Shown piece after piece: positions 11,865-26,200 of a DNA stretch of 64,000 bases. Made by a program: the position numbers and the translations under genes. The notes under the pieces are model-generated. The model was not told where the DNA came from, searched no databases, and worked only from the letters and a program-made list of their open reading frames with translations. Source of the stretch: Aplysia californica (Eukaryota; Mollusca; Gastropoda; Aplysiida; Aplysiidae); contig NW_004797434.1 of NCBI RefSeq assembly GCF_000002075.1, positions 513,368-577,367 on the forward strand, in the 5' to 3' direction. How positions within the stretch are numbered: position 1 is the first letter of the stretch; each line of letters begins with the position of its first letter.

Positions 11865-14800
11865 CTAGGACGAAACAAGAAGATCACTTGGAGGAGCAAA
11901 AAAGAAAGGATTAAAATGACCAAACAACTTGTATGTTATTTCTCCAAGAAATAACATTCAAATATATACACAATAAGCAGTGTAAAAATACCTCTGCCTG
12001 GAATAAATTGTCTTCTTGAAACTGGTGTTTGCCGTAGAAATAGACTCCATACTAGCTCAATAAACAGGAAGTCTGCAATATGTTCAGTCCAATTATAACT
12101 TCACCTCTCAAAGTTTTTGCGATACATGCCCTGTTTCATTCTTCTCTTATCACTGGTCTTCAAAAATATTAATCACCAAACTTAATCTTAAGAAGGCCAG
12201 CTTTAAGCTTATGACAACTCAATTTACGAGAGCACCCTGTGAAAACATTAAAATATGTAGCACATAACCACATGCTCTGAAGTGCGGCATAGGTTTTAAA
12301 GTTTGACAAGCACATATGTTTTCAGGCTCAAATTTGAGTGGATTTGAACTTCTTCTAAGGGGGTGCACTAGCTCAACAAGTATGGTGTTCCACTGTCAAC
12401 CCGGAGGGCCATAGTTCAATCCCAGCAAGCATCAGGTCTTTCCTTATGTTTTCTAAACTCCCTGATCCCAGGGTAGGTTGGGCTGAGCACATCTTCTAAG
12501 AAAATTATGAAAAGGTTCGGAAGTCCCATTGTGAAAGTTTTGCATTCCCCAGGAAGTTGACATTGTTTTTTTAGTGTTCTAGGGTCTGCTGGGGTAATAT
12601 TAACAGCTGTACAGCATTCAGAGCTCGTTTTTGAACTAGTTAGAGCACTAGATAAATGCTATCTATTATTATTATCATTTAAAGATTCTTTCTTCTTCTT
12701 TTCTTTAATCTATCCTTTCAGCCCAGAGTCCTATCACTATCAGTTCATCAAGTGAGCTGTAGCTGCATACAGAAAGATAGTTTTTTTTTACGGAAATATT
12801 TTTCCAGATAGTAAATTTCTTTTTAAATGTTGGTGTTTCACACCCCCATCAACACAATTTAGATCAGTTTAGAAGGCGGGCTTCACGCCTGCTTGTCAAG
12901 GCCAACCCTGGGCTGAAAGGGGAACAACATCCCAGCAAAAAACCAAGATACTCATAAAATTTTTCTCCCATATGGGAATCAAACTCAGGTCTCTTGTGTG
13001 CGATGGTGAAGTGCCTAACTGCAACACCACAGACGCTGGTCCAGAAAGAGAAAAGGGCACTATGAAAGGTGAAGAGAAAAGTAATGAGCAGCCCTCGCTC
13101 AACCACCCACGAAACACCCGAACATGTTCAGTAGGCAGGGAAATTAAAACATACATAAACTGTCAGCCAGCTTTTAGTATGTACTAAGCCCAAAATGCAG
13201 AATTTTTTTTTGGAGCAGTTTCTTAAACAGTGGTTTCAGTTGCATGTGTTGAAGAAATATTTTGTTCAAATCCAGGTTCTAAATGTTTTTAAACAAAAAA
13301 AAAATACATAAAGTGGGTACAGTTGTTGAGAGACTGAAACAGTTTTTCTCACTCCTGTAAAATTTTGCTTTCAGGGCTTAGTTCATTCTAAGAGCTTGTC
13401 GATGAAATGCTATCTACTCACTCGCTGCTAGACTGTCCAGATGCTTCATGAAGGTGTTGAGTGGTGTGAAGGGTGTGCTGTACTGTGCAGAACCGGTGCT
13501 ATGACGACCGCTGCTCTCCTTTGACTGCCGACCTGGACAAAAAGTTAATAGCAGGTTCTTTTAAGAGTTCTAGAATTCCTCACCAACAATCAGTTAATGT
13601 GGTAGGTTGGCATTGGATGGGATGCAATAAAGTTTGAAGAAACTTCATAATTTATGGAGGTGGAACCCATATAATTTATATATTTTTTTTGCTAAAAAAA
13701 AATCAGATTTTCTAAGAATAACAACAGACAATGATGTAGAATCAAAACAGATAAAAAAGAACACCAAGAGATACTCATGACTATCTTCTCAATTGAACAA
13801 CCCCTCCATCCATTTAAAAAAATAAAATCTACATTCCTTGTCAAAAATCATAAAGGATGATAGAAAATTTTTTAAAAACCAAAAAAACTCAAGTTAACAG
13901 AATGTTATACAACTTAAGTGAAAAAAATGTCATTAAAACGGGGAACAGTGTAAATGGGAAACAATTTTTCTATCTTAGACGTCTTTTCTATTCCCACAGC
14001 AAGAGTAAACCACATTGCTCCCTTTGAAATATCTTTCTATCCATATCTGACAATAGAATGAATGTCATGAACAGAGCTTTGTGCCAGTATACATTTGCAA
14101 TGCACAACTTTTTTATATATAAGTATTTAGGAGCTTCTCTAGGGCACTTTACAATTTTAAATACTACACTGTCATATATATACAAAAGCAGCAACTAGGG
14201 TAAAGTGCACCAGTTTCATCATATTCAGTTAGTGACCTCGTTTCTTGATCTCTCATGCTCCTTCTGTTATTAAATGCAGAATCATGGTTTCATGTCTATC
14301 CAAAATTCCAACTTTCATACTTTGTGGAGTAAAACAGGTGATTTGCCAACAAATTACATGGTGCTTCAGGAATAATGTTATCAATAGCCATATAGTCAGT
14401 TGTTCCAATTTTGTCATATTAGTACTATTATCGTCATATGCTTGTTGCAATTTCGTCGAATGCCTATGGATACAGTGCAGAAATCCAGAGTGTGGTTACT
14501 TTTCATGTTTCTGGTCTATGAATTCAGTTTAGGGTAACTTGCCTATCTTGAAGGCTATTTATTTCTACAAATTCTATTCCTATTTTCAAAAACCCAAGTT
14601 CTTAAATTGAAGAAAATAGAAGCATATAAGATAAATTAAAGCAACACTTTCCTAATTTTCAGGGAAAACATGAAAGAAAAAGTTGGTCCCCTTACTCTCT
14701 GACAACAAAATCTATCACCATCAAGCCATAATTATAGTTTGGAACATATTTGTGGGGGGAGTTTTCAGGGGAGAGGTAGGACAGGAATAAAAGATGAACA

Positions 14801-17800
14801 CATCATTTTGATAGAGAAGCATACTGAAGGCAAGAAAAAGAAATTAAAAGCACAACATATATATATAGAACCAACATAATATGCTTTTGTAACATATAAT
14901 TTTGAAAAAAAAAAATTTAACGGCTGTAGACAAAAAAGGCCAAGTGAACCCAGCCCTTCACCAAAAGAGTTTGCGCCAATGACCCTGATTCTAAAAAAGT
15001 CCAAACCAAATGCCTGTCTGTCTCGATCGCCCACATCACTTATTCCATCAGAACCTGTCCCCTTTCAACAAAGATGTGCCTCAAATGTCACGTTAAATCC
15101 TTAGTTGACTCATAATTAGTGTATTACATACTACAGTGACAGTCTATAAACTGTCATTTCTTTACCACAACCTTTGGTTTCTGCCATTATTTTATTATTT
15201 GGACCAAAAAAGACAATGAACTTATGTTAAGATACACATGTATAAATAAATCTATGATGAAATTGCAACACACGAGTGACAAAATTGAAACATATGCCCA
15301 CAGCTTAACATAACACTCTAAACTTAACAGAAATAAGTAAGTCCAATTCAATTTGAACTTTTCAGACTATCGAAATTAAACTTATTCAAACAAGTCTTCA
15401 ATTTCATTTAGACATCTTTGTTTACAAGCATCACAATATATCACCTTTAAAAAGAGCAATTATGAGATCTGTCTCTCAATAAAACTGTGATATTGCTCGA
15501 AAGCTTAGCAGATGAGGTGATGTCTAGAACTTGACTTAGTAAACAAGGGCTTGTGACTAGTTGCCTGGTGTGTCCAATTATTTGATTGGCCAGAATTTTA
15601 AATAGGTTATTCAACATGTTTTTAGCTGTTTATGAAGCAGAAAATTTGGTTTATCTTAAATAGAAGCTGGGAAATAATTACAGAAGGTGTGTTGGGACAA
15701 AATTGGACCATGGATGATAGGAAAAAAGAAGGCTCAATTTAAAGGGAGGAAGCTCGGCATGCAAGGGATAAGTATAATGGAGAAATAGCAAAGGCTGGCT
15801 TGACAGGTCAACAACATGCTTAAATATGAGAAAAACAAATTTAAAGCCAGCATACACCATAACAGCTAAGAGTGGAAGGAATCTAGCATGCCAAATCCCC
15901 CACAAGATAAAATTGTGATATAAACATTTTCCAGTGGCTCCATAGGCACAATGAATATTGCTTTCAATATGTCAAAGACTCTCTTCTTGATCAAATGTTC
16001 AAACCAATGCCCAGAACCTTTTTTCATATCACTGACTGATTGGTCAATAATTTTAGAAGTACAAACCCAAATAAAGTGAAAAAAATTATAAGTTTGGAGT
16101 AACGTAAATGTATATTCTATAATTCTTTATAAAATGTGGGTGTTCATATGTCCCCATCAACACAATAAGGATAATTTAGAAGGCAGGCTTCGACCTTCAC
16201 CATGAGGAGCAAACAGGGCTGAAAGGGATACAACGTCCTGGCACATAGACCGACATACTCCACAAAATTCTCCTCACAAGGAAATCAAACTCCGAACTTC
16301 TGTATGCCATGGCAAAGCGTCTATCCACTACACCACAGATGCCAGTCTGCAATTCTTGAAATTTATTCCAAACTCAACATTGTCACAAGGAAACTTGTAC
16401 TGAGAGTTCTAAATAGTTTAATTTTTATTAACCCTATCCGTACGCCCTGGAGTCATTTTGTACCCCCAAGGTTGTATTCTTCACATTTTAGAATACTTCT
16501 AGCGTGAAGATCTCTTTCAAACTTTCAGTATTTCTCAAAAAATCCTTTTGACAGACTACTATGCAAAGTGATCGAATCGGATTAACGAGTAAATTTTCTC
16601 TTTGGAAAGTGGTGGCACAGAGTTCCCCATGTCGTACGAATAAGATAGTAAAACATGACGTACGGATGGGGTTAAACAAAAAGCATCAAAAACGACAAAT
16701 GAAACAAGCGTCAAATTTGTGGTTAGAAGAAAATGACAAATTAAGTAGAAAACAGACAGGATCATTAAGATATATGCCAAAGAAGACAGTAAAGTAATCA
16801 ACGCAGTCCTGACCCGTGAGACCTTGACCTTGCCCGCTATCTGGAGGCGCCATCGGAGTAGGTTGCTGTCCTGTAACATGTGACAACCACCGAAAGCACA
16901 ATAGTGAGAAGTAACATCAACGTGATCAAAACAATCATGGAAGAGGTGTGAATTGGGTGCAAATGAAGTTCAGAAAAACAAACAAACAAAAAGAAACACC
17001 CACAAAAACACCCACAAAAAACCAGACAAAACAAAACAAAAAAACCCATACGCTTCAGATCAGACCTGTGTCTGGTGGGGTTTCTAATACGGTCTCTAAT
17101 ATGTCTGAGCAGACAAATAGTGCTTGAGGAAGCAACAAAAGAAAGATAGATCAAGACAAAAGGATCCCTTTTAAAAATGAACTTTTGACATTTGTAGCCT
17201 TGTTTGTCTGGCTTGTAACTCGCTGTACAAAAGTAACAATTATGAAAGAGCCTTAGTGAAAATTCTTGCTTAAAAATAATAAATATCACAGCTTACAGTC
17301 AGATATAAATAAATGTTCCACAAGGGAAGTTGCCACAGTGACAGCCATGAGTGCCAATTTCCTCAGTTGACAACATTACTAGAATCTCCCCATAAAATAA
17401 CACGTGACAAATTTTTCATTTCACTTTCCATTGATTGGTAATATGTTATTGATCTTAATGTTGTTGTTGTCATCGATCTAGATTTCCATAAATCAGGGTT
17501 TCACCTGAATCTTAAACATGTCATATTGATCCCCTTTCAATCTTATTCAATCTCTGAAAATGTCAGTTTCTAACTCTTTCAACATTATCTTCTCGTTTGG
17601 TTTTAGTATTAGTAGGAGTCATACAGCCCTTACAACACTATTAAGTCATACAAGTGCCGAACATTAGAGGTGTTACAAAAGAGCAATATACAAAGAAAAG
17701 AAAGAGGGGGAGATAATGATGAAAGATGTTTAGTAGGAAAAAGCACTCGTCAACCATCCACGAAATACAGTCAAACCTGCTCTTATGACACCTGTATAAG

Positions 17801-20144
17801 ACAATCACCTGTAAAAACGGCCACTTCCCATTTCCCACTTTGTAATTCTTTCACATTATAAGGACACTGAGTAAGATCTGTACCCATCTAAGACAACCCC
17901 TTTTTCTCCTCGATTTTGGATGGTCGTCTTGGACAATTTTGACCGTAGTAAACACAATATACATGAAGAACCCATACAAGTAAAGTACAACTGAACTAAA
18001 TATAAAAAGTAATTAGTTTGACCCGTATTTACTAGATATGTTATGAACTGACCCTGAACTGCGAACACGAAGGACAGCATAGTAATTTGATCTGCTCATC
18101 TTTTTTAAGCACTGAGGCTAAAAATCAATACTTCATTTTGAAACTATATATAAACAGAACATATTTTACCGGATGAGTATTGTTTTAAACTGAATAAAGG
18201 TATATGTGACAGATTCTTAAACTTCAAACACTGTTGAACTTTGAACTTCCCAATTGAACAAATAAGTAGTCTGTTGACTTTTATAAGCCCATATGTATGG
18301 TTTGGGAAAAATTGTACGGGTACAACTGCAACTAAATTCAATAAGAGATGTCCCTGATTAGAGAAGTACAATATAAAAAGAAACGGCTCATCTGTTGTTT
18401 TGTTTGATAAAGCTTTACCTCTAAATTACAATCCAATACTGATTGGTGGTAAATAATCATATATTTCAGCATGAATGATACGTCAGTCAAAACAGCTCCC
18501 ATCATTTTTGCAAAAACGGCCACTCGTTTTAAATTCATTAAGGAGAAGAAGTGTTGAAATAGTTGTTAGTTTAAAACAACATGTTTTTATTTTCTAATTT
18601 AGTAAGAGTTGTAAGGCACTTGCAACACAAATAGGTAATTTTAGTATCGAAGATTAAAGGTGTTACTGAAGAGCAGCACACATAAAAAAGGAGAAGAGAT
18701 TAGGATGTTAGATGTTTGATAGGAAAGAAAGAAAGAAGAACGAAGAAAACAAAATGCGAAAGAGAAAGCTGATATCAAACTGAACCGTCACCATGTTAGA
18801 CAGGAGTTGACAAGGAGAAACACCATGGCTGATATGGTCAGTGTGAGCTGAAACATTTTTTTTGGTGCTCAGTAGTTTGCCCTGCACTCTCATCAAGACA
18901 ATAATAAAGAGAGGTGCAGCACCTACTTCACCACCTATATAACAATATCCATTACTTCACATGGGTTTCTTTTTAAAAAATTTACATTATTTTTTTTGTG
19001 CCATACCTACTTCACCACCTATATGACAATATCCATTACTTCAGACAGGTTTCTTTAAAGTTAAATTAAAAAACAAAATTGGTTGTTATGAAAAACCAAA
19101 TATGATCAGATTGTAACTTTACTTATCGAGATCTCAACTGCTGGTTAGTTTAGTGATTAGGAAGAATCCTTGCTTTGGGACACTTTGGCCAGACTCTTAC
19201 ATCTGGCTTGTTTGCAAATTAAGGTATTTCTCAATGTTGAAATGTGAAATAGTACAGGTTTTAACATCCCTATCAGCACTATTAGGTTATTTAAGAGGTA
19301 TCGTGGGACTTTAGAGTTAAATGTCTACCTCTGAAAGGACTGAGTCAAATAAGAAAGTCATGGAAAGTGCCGTTCCTAAAGAAATAACATCAGACTGAGC
19401 TGAGCCTCAAATCCCTGAACCCACAATCTCACAATCACCAGTCTGATAGCCTTCTTTTTTTTTTTTTGTAAGTTTTTTACGGCGCTCGCAACTGCATAAG
19501 GTCATATGAGCGCGCGGGACACACCTTATATTTTCAGTAGGTAGTAAATTTTGAATTTTGCTCGGGTGGCGGCCGAAGCCTACCCTTATCGATTTTAGAC
19601 CACCAAGGGATCTTTAACGTGCACACTTGCACACGGGCCCTCCGAGATTTTTCACCCTTGTCCGAGAAGGCTAGGTGTAGATCTTTCCTACCAGAAGATC
19701 AGGGGTGTGGCAGAAAGACAGCAGTAAGGAGGAGCCTAGGAGTAGCAGTAGAAAGGCTGCAGAAAGTCAGGAGCCCAGAGGAAGGAACAAAGGAGGTGAG
19801 GGGGTGGGGGCAGAAAGCAGACGACAGAACATTGCTGGAGAGCAGGAAAGGAGGGGACAGGAGACAATTTTAGAGAAGAAAATTTTTCGGTCGCTACCCG
19901 GATTCGAACCCGGGACCTTTGAATGAGAGGCCAACACCTTAACCTCTAGGCCACGAGAGCCCCTCTGGTAGCCTAACCACTCACAATGTTGATAACATTA
20001 TTATAAATTTGATTATAACTGGTTGAGTATAACCTATATAGTCACATGACTGAAGCTTTTTCAAGATACTACAAATTTCTTCAACCCACAGTGCCCTGTA
20101 TGTAGGACAGTAAAAGCTTTGCTGCTCTGTGTGTGTGTGTGTGT

Positions 20145-20211
<67 letters not shown>

Positions 20212-23200
20212 TGTGTGTGTGGTGGTGTGTGAGTGAGAGAGAGTGTGTGTATGTTTGTAAATATTAATTACAAGTCAGGCTTTAAGACTTCAATAATAAA
20301 AAAAAGGTTGCTGTGATTTGATATTGTTGTTGTTGCTATCGATCCAGCAACAGCTGAGCTCTCGCCCTTCTGTCCAATGCCATGTAGTGATAAGTGCAAG
20401 TTTGCTGCAGCTGCTGTGATGTTCCATAGAGTGTGTTGTCAATGTTAGGTCTCGGAGGGAGAAGTGTAGCTCTGATGTCATTTAGGGCTGTGCATTGTAA
20501 CAGGTGATGATCCACAGTCTCATATGTATAGTCACACAAAATTGCTATGAATTAAGGCCCCTACTTTCAAAATTTCATACACTCTTTTCCGATAATTTTC
20601 CCATCTTGTTTCTGGGGGATCTGTTGTTGATCTTCTTTATGAGAAAAAATGAATAGGTCTCTGAACAGATTGTACTTCAGAAGTAAAAGACAGGTCAGAC
20701 CTGCTCTAATGACCACCTGTCCAACACAACCACCTGAACTTGTAGCGACCACTTACGGCTTACCCCTCGCGTTTTTCCCCATGTGAAAATGACACTGTCC
20801 AAGAGAACCACCTGTTTAAGATGACCACTTTTCTCCCCTACAATGGGTGGTCGTCTTGGAAAAGTTTGATAATATATTGTTAGCAAAAAGAGCATTGTCC
20901 TTGTATAGCGTTGAAGTGGCAAAAAATTGATTGAAACTGTAGAAGCATTTGAAAAAAAGATCCTCTCATCAAGATAAAGCCCATAAGAATAGAAAGAAAA
21001 AAATATATGTGAGCCAAAAGTGCTATTTGCATCAAGACATTGCATGCAGACAGACTGTGAAGTACCATAGGCTAAAGCAGACCAGAACGAAAGCAGCGAA
21101 ATGCCACAACCAAAAGCAGTGCTACAAATTGTGGAACATAATAAAGTACAGTATCTCAGTGAACAAGAAATGAAAAATAGCGGTACTACACACTACACTA
21201 TATACAAATATTTATATTCCTTTTCAAAACCATAGAGCCTACTATTATGAAATGAGTGAAGAAATGAAAGCAATATCAAAACTCATATTTAGCTAAAATC
21301 CTCGGAAAAAAAAAATTCATGCTTCATCAAAATTTCTTTTAAAGTCTGACAAGACTCATAATAATATCAAAGTGATATACAATACTACAAAGAATACTGA
21401 TGTACTGAGAATTAAGACACGATTTGAAGAGCTATAAGGACTAAAAATAGAAACCCCCGACACATCGACTCACCACGCAGAAGGATCTGCGCCACCTGTT
21501 CCCGAGCTTTTCGCTGCTGTGTGATTGGATGATTCCAACGCTCAAAGCACTCCTCAGCAAAACTCTGTGATTAGACAGTGAGTGAGCATAACCAATCTCA
21601 GACAGCTATCTCAAACAAGATCAAAATTCAAAACTTGTCATACTTTCAGCACAAATATCAACTCTTCAAGCATTGAAAAAACTTAATGTTTTTAGCAAGC
21701 GTTTTACAGCACTTGCAACACAGTTAGGCCATGTAAGTACTGAAGATTAGTCACAAGAGAATAACAAACACAAAAAAAGGAAGAGAGATAAGAACGATAG
21801 ATGTTTTACAGGAAAGAATGAGCAGACCACACCAGAGCACCTGCTAACCACCCACCATTGAAAAAAGGTACTCGCTTTCTTAATAAGGAATTCATTATAA
21901 GTCACAGCAGATGTAACACAAGATGAAACAACAGATATAACACAATCAAAACTGAGTGATTGCAGAGGTGGTAGAAAACATCAGCAAAGTACAGAAAAAA
22001 AAAGCTTTTATTCTCAACAGTCTGAGAGAAAAGATCTGCACTGATGTAGAGACAATGATTTTCCATAGCAGGAGATCACTGAGCTGGAAGAGCATATAAC
22101 TGTAGTACTAGCTTGCTTCTGCTCTTTACCCTTCAAAAGAAAAACTTTGATCTTCTTTCCTCCAAAAACGGATCAGCCTCATTTGAACATGTCTCAGTAA
22201 ATTTCTGATAACAAATAGAAAAAGCATTTCCAGCTAAATTCATTACAGATCAATAACGTGCCCACTTCTTCATCAGTAACATGCACTTAAGACTTCTCCA
22301 GTTCTACGTCAAGCAGCTCAAAAAACTACATCGAACAAAATGTTGTCTTCAGTTTTTCTTACCACAATCTTATAATGGACACTGAGTCCAGAGGTCATCG
22401 TTTGTATACAAGGCCATTAAAAGCAAAAAAAAACTTACCTTTTACATAGGAAGGACAAGTGAAGAAAATTACCTTTTGTAATCTGGAGATGACCTGAAAC
22501 TTGATTTGTGGTACTTCGTCGTCTGCGTCATCGGGGAGATCTGGTGAGACCAAAAAGACATTTGTTTAGTTTTAGTAAGCAGCATCTGCAACACAATTAG
22601 GCATATATATATAGGTGCCAAAAGATTAGACGTGTTACATGAGAGTAACGAACACAAAAAAGAAGGAGGAGAGATATATAAGGATGATAGATGTTTGATA
22701 GGAAAGAAGGAGTAAACCACACCAGAGCACCTGCCAACCACCCACAGGACATTTGTATCATGCCTGAGAAGCTCACTCTACCAAATCATGGTGTTTAAAT
22801 AAGGAAAAGCACCACTAGGCCCGGCGTAACAGGACTGTTCTTCACCTAGGAGGGGAAAGGGATGACAAGGTGATGTGAATTCCTACAGCTATAGTAGTCA
22901 TAAATTCGTGGCGCAAGTTATTGTCAAATATGTCCTACACTATCGAACATAGACACTCCAGCTTTGGCACAATGATTTGTATCAGTTTGTCTTAACTCTT
23001 TAAGGACGAAACGGACACATTTGTCTAATCAGAAGCAGACCAGAGCCAATGTTTCGGCCCATTTCGAACTGCAGAACACAAATCAGAACTATAGTTTAGT
23101 AAACACCTCTTTTTGTCCCTGTACCACTTGAACTATCTAGGACGGGAGGTTGTGGTACCTACAGAAGAAGCTTAAACAATTCAATATACTTTCTCCGACC

Positions 23201-26200
23201 AGGAAACAATTCAATATAAAATATGTCAAGAAGGAAGGGGGCACTGAACTTGTCTTATTTCCAAAACTTCTTGGGGATTTTTCTCAGATATATACAACAT
23301 GGTCATTACAACAAACCTACAATTGTCTAAACCATAAAGAGAGTTTAATGGTCAAACTTACCATCCAGCATTTGTAGGATAAAATCTGGGGTGAGGATCA
23401 GAACATGATTGTCCACATACTGGAAGAACAGACTGAAACAGAAACAAAAACATCATGGTCAAAACATAATTGTCCAAGTCATTTTTTGTTTGTTTTAAAA
23501 AACAAAACAAAACAAAACAGTGCTTACTTAAATTAGTCTTATTACTTACATTGGTCTTGTTATGCTCAATTACAAAATTATATTAAAAAATCAGACTGAA
23601 GTTTTACATATCTAATTCAAAACAAAATTCTCCAAAGAATGATGCAAGAGTTTTTAAAATTGGATGCTAGAAACACAGATTCCACATACATATCCACACC
23701 AACTCTTCATACAAACACAAAGACAACAAAACATTTCCAACAACAACAAAAAACTCACTGAAGTTCCAAACACTTAAACCCTAGTGCAGTGAAGAAACTT
23801 GAGAAACCTGAGGGATAAAGAAGTTGAGAGGAAAAAAGAAATGTCTGATTTTGTTCAAATTTTTTGCACCTGTTTTTAATAAAACTTCAGAGTAGATCTA
23901 TGCACTTGAACAGTATTATTTTCTTTGATAAAAGGAATTGACCAAAAATAAATAGTACTATATCATTTCGGCAGCAACAATTAATTTAGAAATGTGAACA
24001 TTGTCCTGAAAGAGAAAATTCATTTTGACTGCTCAGTGAGAGACTCTGTTGTGAGCAAAGAGGTTATATTTAGTACTAGAGTTTGTGACAGTGATGTCAC
24101 CCACATAAACGACATAGGGGCTGCGTATGTCACCCTGGGACGCTCAACCTCAAGGGCAAGACATGCGCCCGCAGTTCAACAGACGGGTGAGTACTTCTTG
24201 AGTCTCACGTGGAGGCATCTTGACGGTCTTAGGAGGAAATCTACAAGCTTGCACTGAAATATGAGGGCAGGACGGTGTTTAATATACTAGAGGATGTGGG
24301 GAGCGGGGGCTCTGATTGCTCATGTAAAAGGGGGCACACCAGCTATGCCGATGAGGGTAAGAAGGTCCCCATGTCTGACATGAGCTACGTCATTGCTGTG
24401 ACCTCTAGTATTATATATAACCTCATTGGTTGCGAGTCACTTTTCAAAAGGGTGTATGGCAGAGCGGAGTCTTGCACAAAGCAGTCCATTAACTTTACAT
24501 GTGAGTTTTCGACTAGGATTCATAAATAGCTTTACAACATTTTACTATCAATCTTACAAGCAAGAGAGTAACAAACACAAAAAAGAAGGAAGAGAGATAG
24601 GGACAACAGATGATTGATAGGCAAGAAGGAGCAATTTACATGCAATTGTGAGTGCTGTAAAACTTTTTTTTTTTAAAACACACAAAAAAAAACAGCCTTT
24701 CAAATGCCTGTTGAGATAGTCAAGCATGTCCCAAAGGTAAAAACAATATTTTTTGATTTGGTAAACATTTTACGGCACTTGCAGTACAATTTGGTCATAT
24801 AAGTGCTGAAGATTAGAGGTGTCACACGATAGTAAAAAGCACAAAAAAGAAGGAGGAGAAAATAGGATGATACATGACTGATAGGAAAGGAAAAGTAAAC
24901 CACACAAGAGCATCCCCAACCACCCACATTGATATCTAAACTCAGGGAACCCACACGGTAGTAGAAATAGACTAACTCTATCCATACGCCCAAGGGTCAT
25001 TTTGTACCGCCGGGGTTGTATTCTTCATATTTTAGAATACTTCTAGTGCGAAGATCTCTTTGAAACTTTCAGTATTTCTCAAAAAATCATTTTGACAGAC
25101 TGCTATGCAAAGTGTACGCATCGGATTAACGAGTAAATTTCCTCTTTGTAAAGTGGTGGCACAGAGCTCCCCACGTCGTATGGATACGATAGTAAAACAC
25201 GGCGTACGGATACAGTTAAATAGATTGTCCTGACATCCAGACACTCACCTGGAGGCAAGGGGTATCCCATGTCACCGGCTGTCAGGTACAGCCTCTCGTA
25301 CAGCTGAAACAGCTCGTATTCCTCATCTGTGCCAGGATCTTGTCTGACGGGAGACGAGACACAAAACCACTAATGTATACAACACAGGAGGAAAGATTTG
25401 TTTGTTTGTTTGAATAAAGAGAAGCACATTTCTTTTTTGTTTGAAATGAAAAGGTACACACAGCTCTTTCTCGATTTCATGGAAAGAAAGGAACCAACAA
25501 AAAATAGTGGATGTTTGTTTGTTTGTTTGAGTAAAGAGAAGCACATCGACACAATAATGGTCCTTTAGTGCTGGGAAAAAGTAAGACAGACAGACAGACA
25601 GAAACAATAGAGGGAAAATAAAGAAGTAGGATCCACCAACGAAGCCCTCCAAACACCTGCAAAAAAATATTGGAGGCATAGAACCTTGATATGAACAATT
25701 AAAAGTCATCTCATTGCTCAGAGAAACTAGAATCTTTGCACTGCCCTAAGCTACCAAAATGCCTTTTTTCATTTTGGAGCCAAAATCTTTTATTTGCTAA
25801 ATCAAAAGCCTGATCAGCTACCCTCATCATTGCTTTCCTCACCGTGCACTAGCCTGATCAGCGACCCTTCTTGCATGAAAAAAAATCAAATTGAAACCAT
25901 GACTAGTTTTTGAATAAATCAGAATTAAAATTTTGGAATTACTCTATTTTAAAATGATTACGCTGGCAAAAAAAACTCTTTTTCTCGAAACTGCTCCCGA
26001 AGAAAAAAAGGTGTTTTGTCAGCTTACGGCAGTGTAGCTACGCCGGCAACTTACAGGTTGGGCAATAGTGTGTCCTCCAGCTGATGAGACAGGTTCTGAC
26101 CACGCAGACTCCAGATGAGATGGCACAGCTGTCTCGACACTTTGGCCTGAGAGCAAAGATTACAGACAGTCTAGTAGTAAGTGTTTTACGGCACTTGCAG

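Noticed and set aside
13422-13424. GSAP stop directly after the exon at 13422 (GAGTAG)
   Set aside because: The bases are a GTGAGT donor, and the exon at 11864 continues the conserved carboxy end in the right phase.
16837-17289. A 150-codon minus-strand frame rich in Cys and Phe in a GSAP intron
   Set aside because: Driven by a CAAA-type tract; splice phases of the GSAP exons on both sides leave no place for it and no family match.
19888-19963. tRNA gene candidate (tRNA-Glu-like) on the minus strand
   Set aside because: It is the head of a 510-bp SINE with target duplications; no independent 3' end or acceptor-stem closure.
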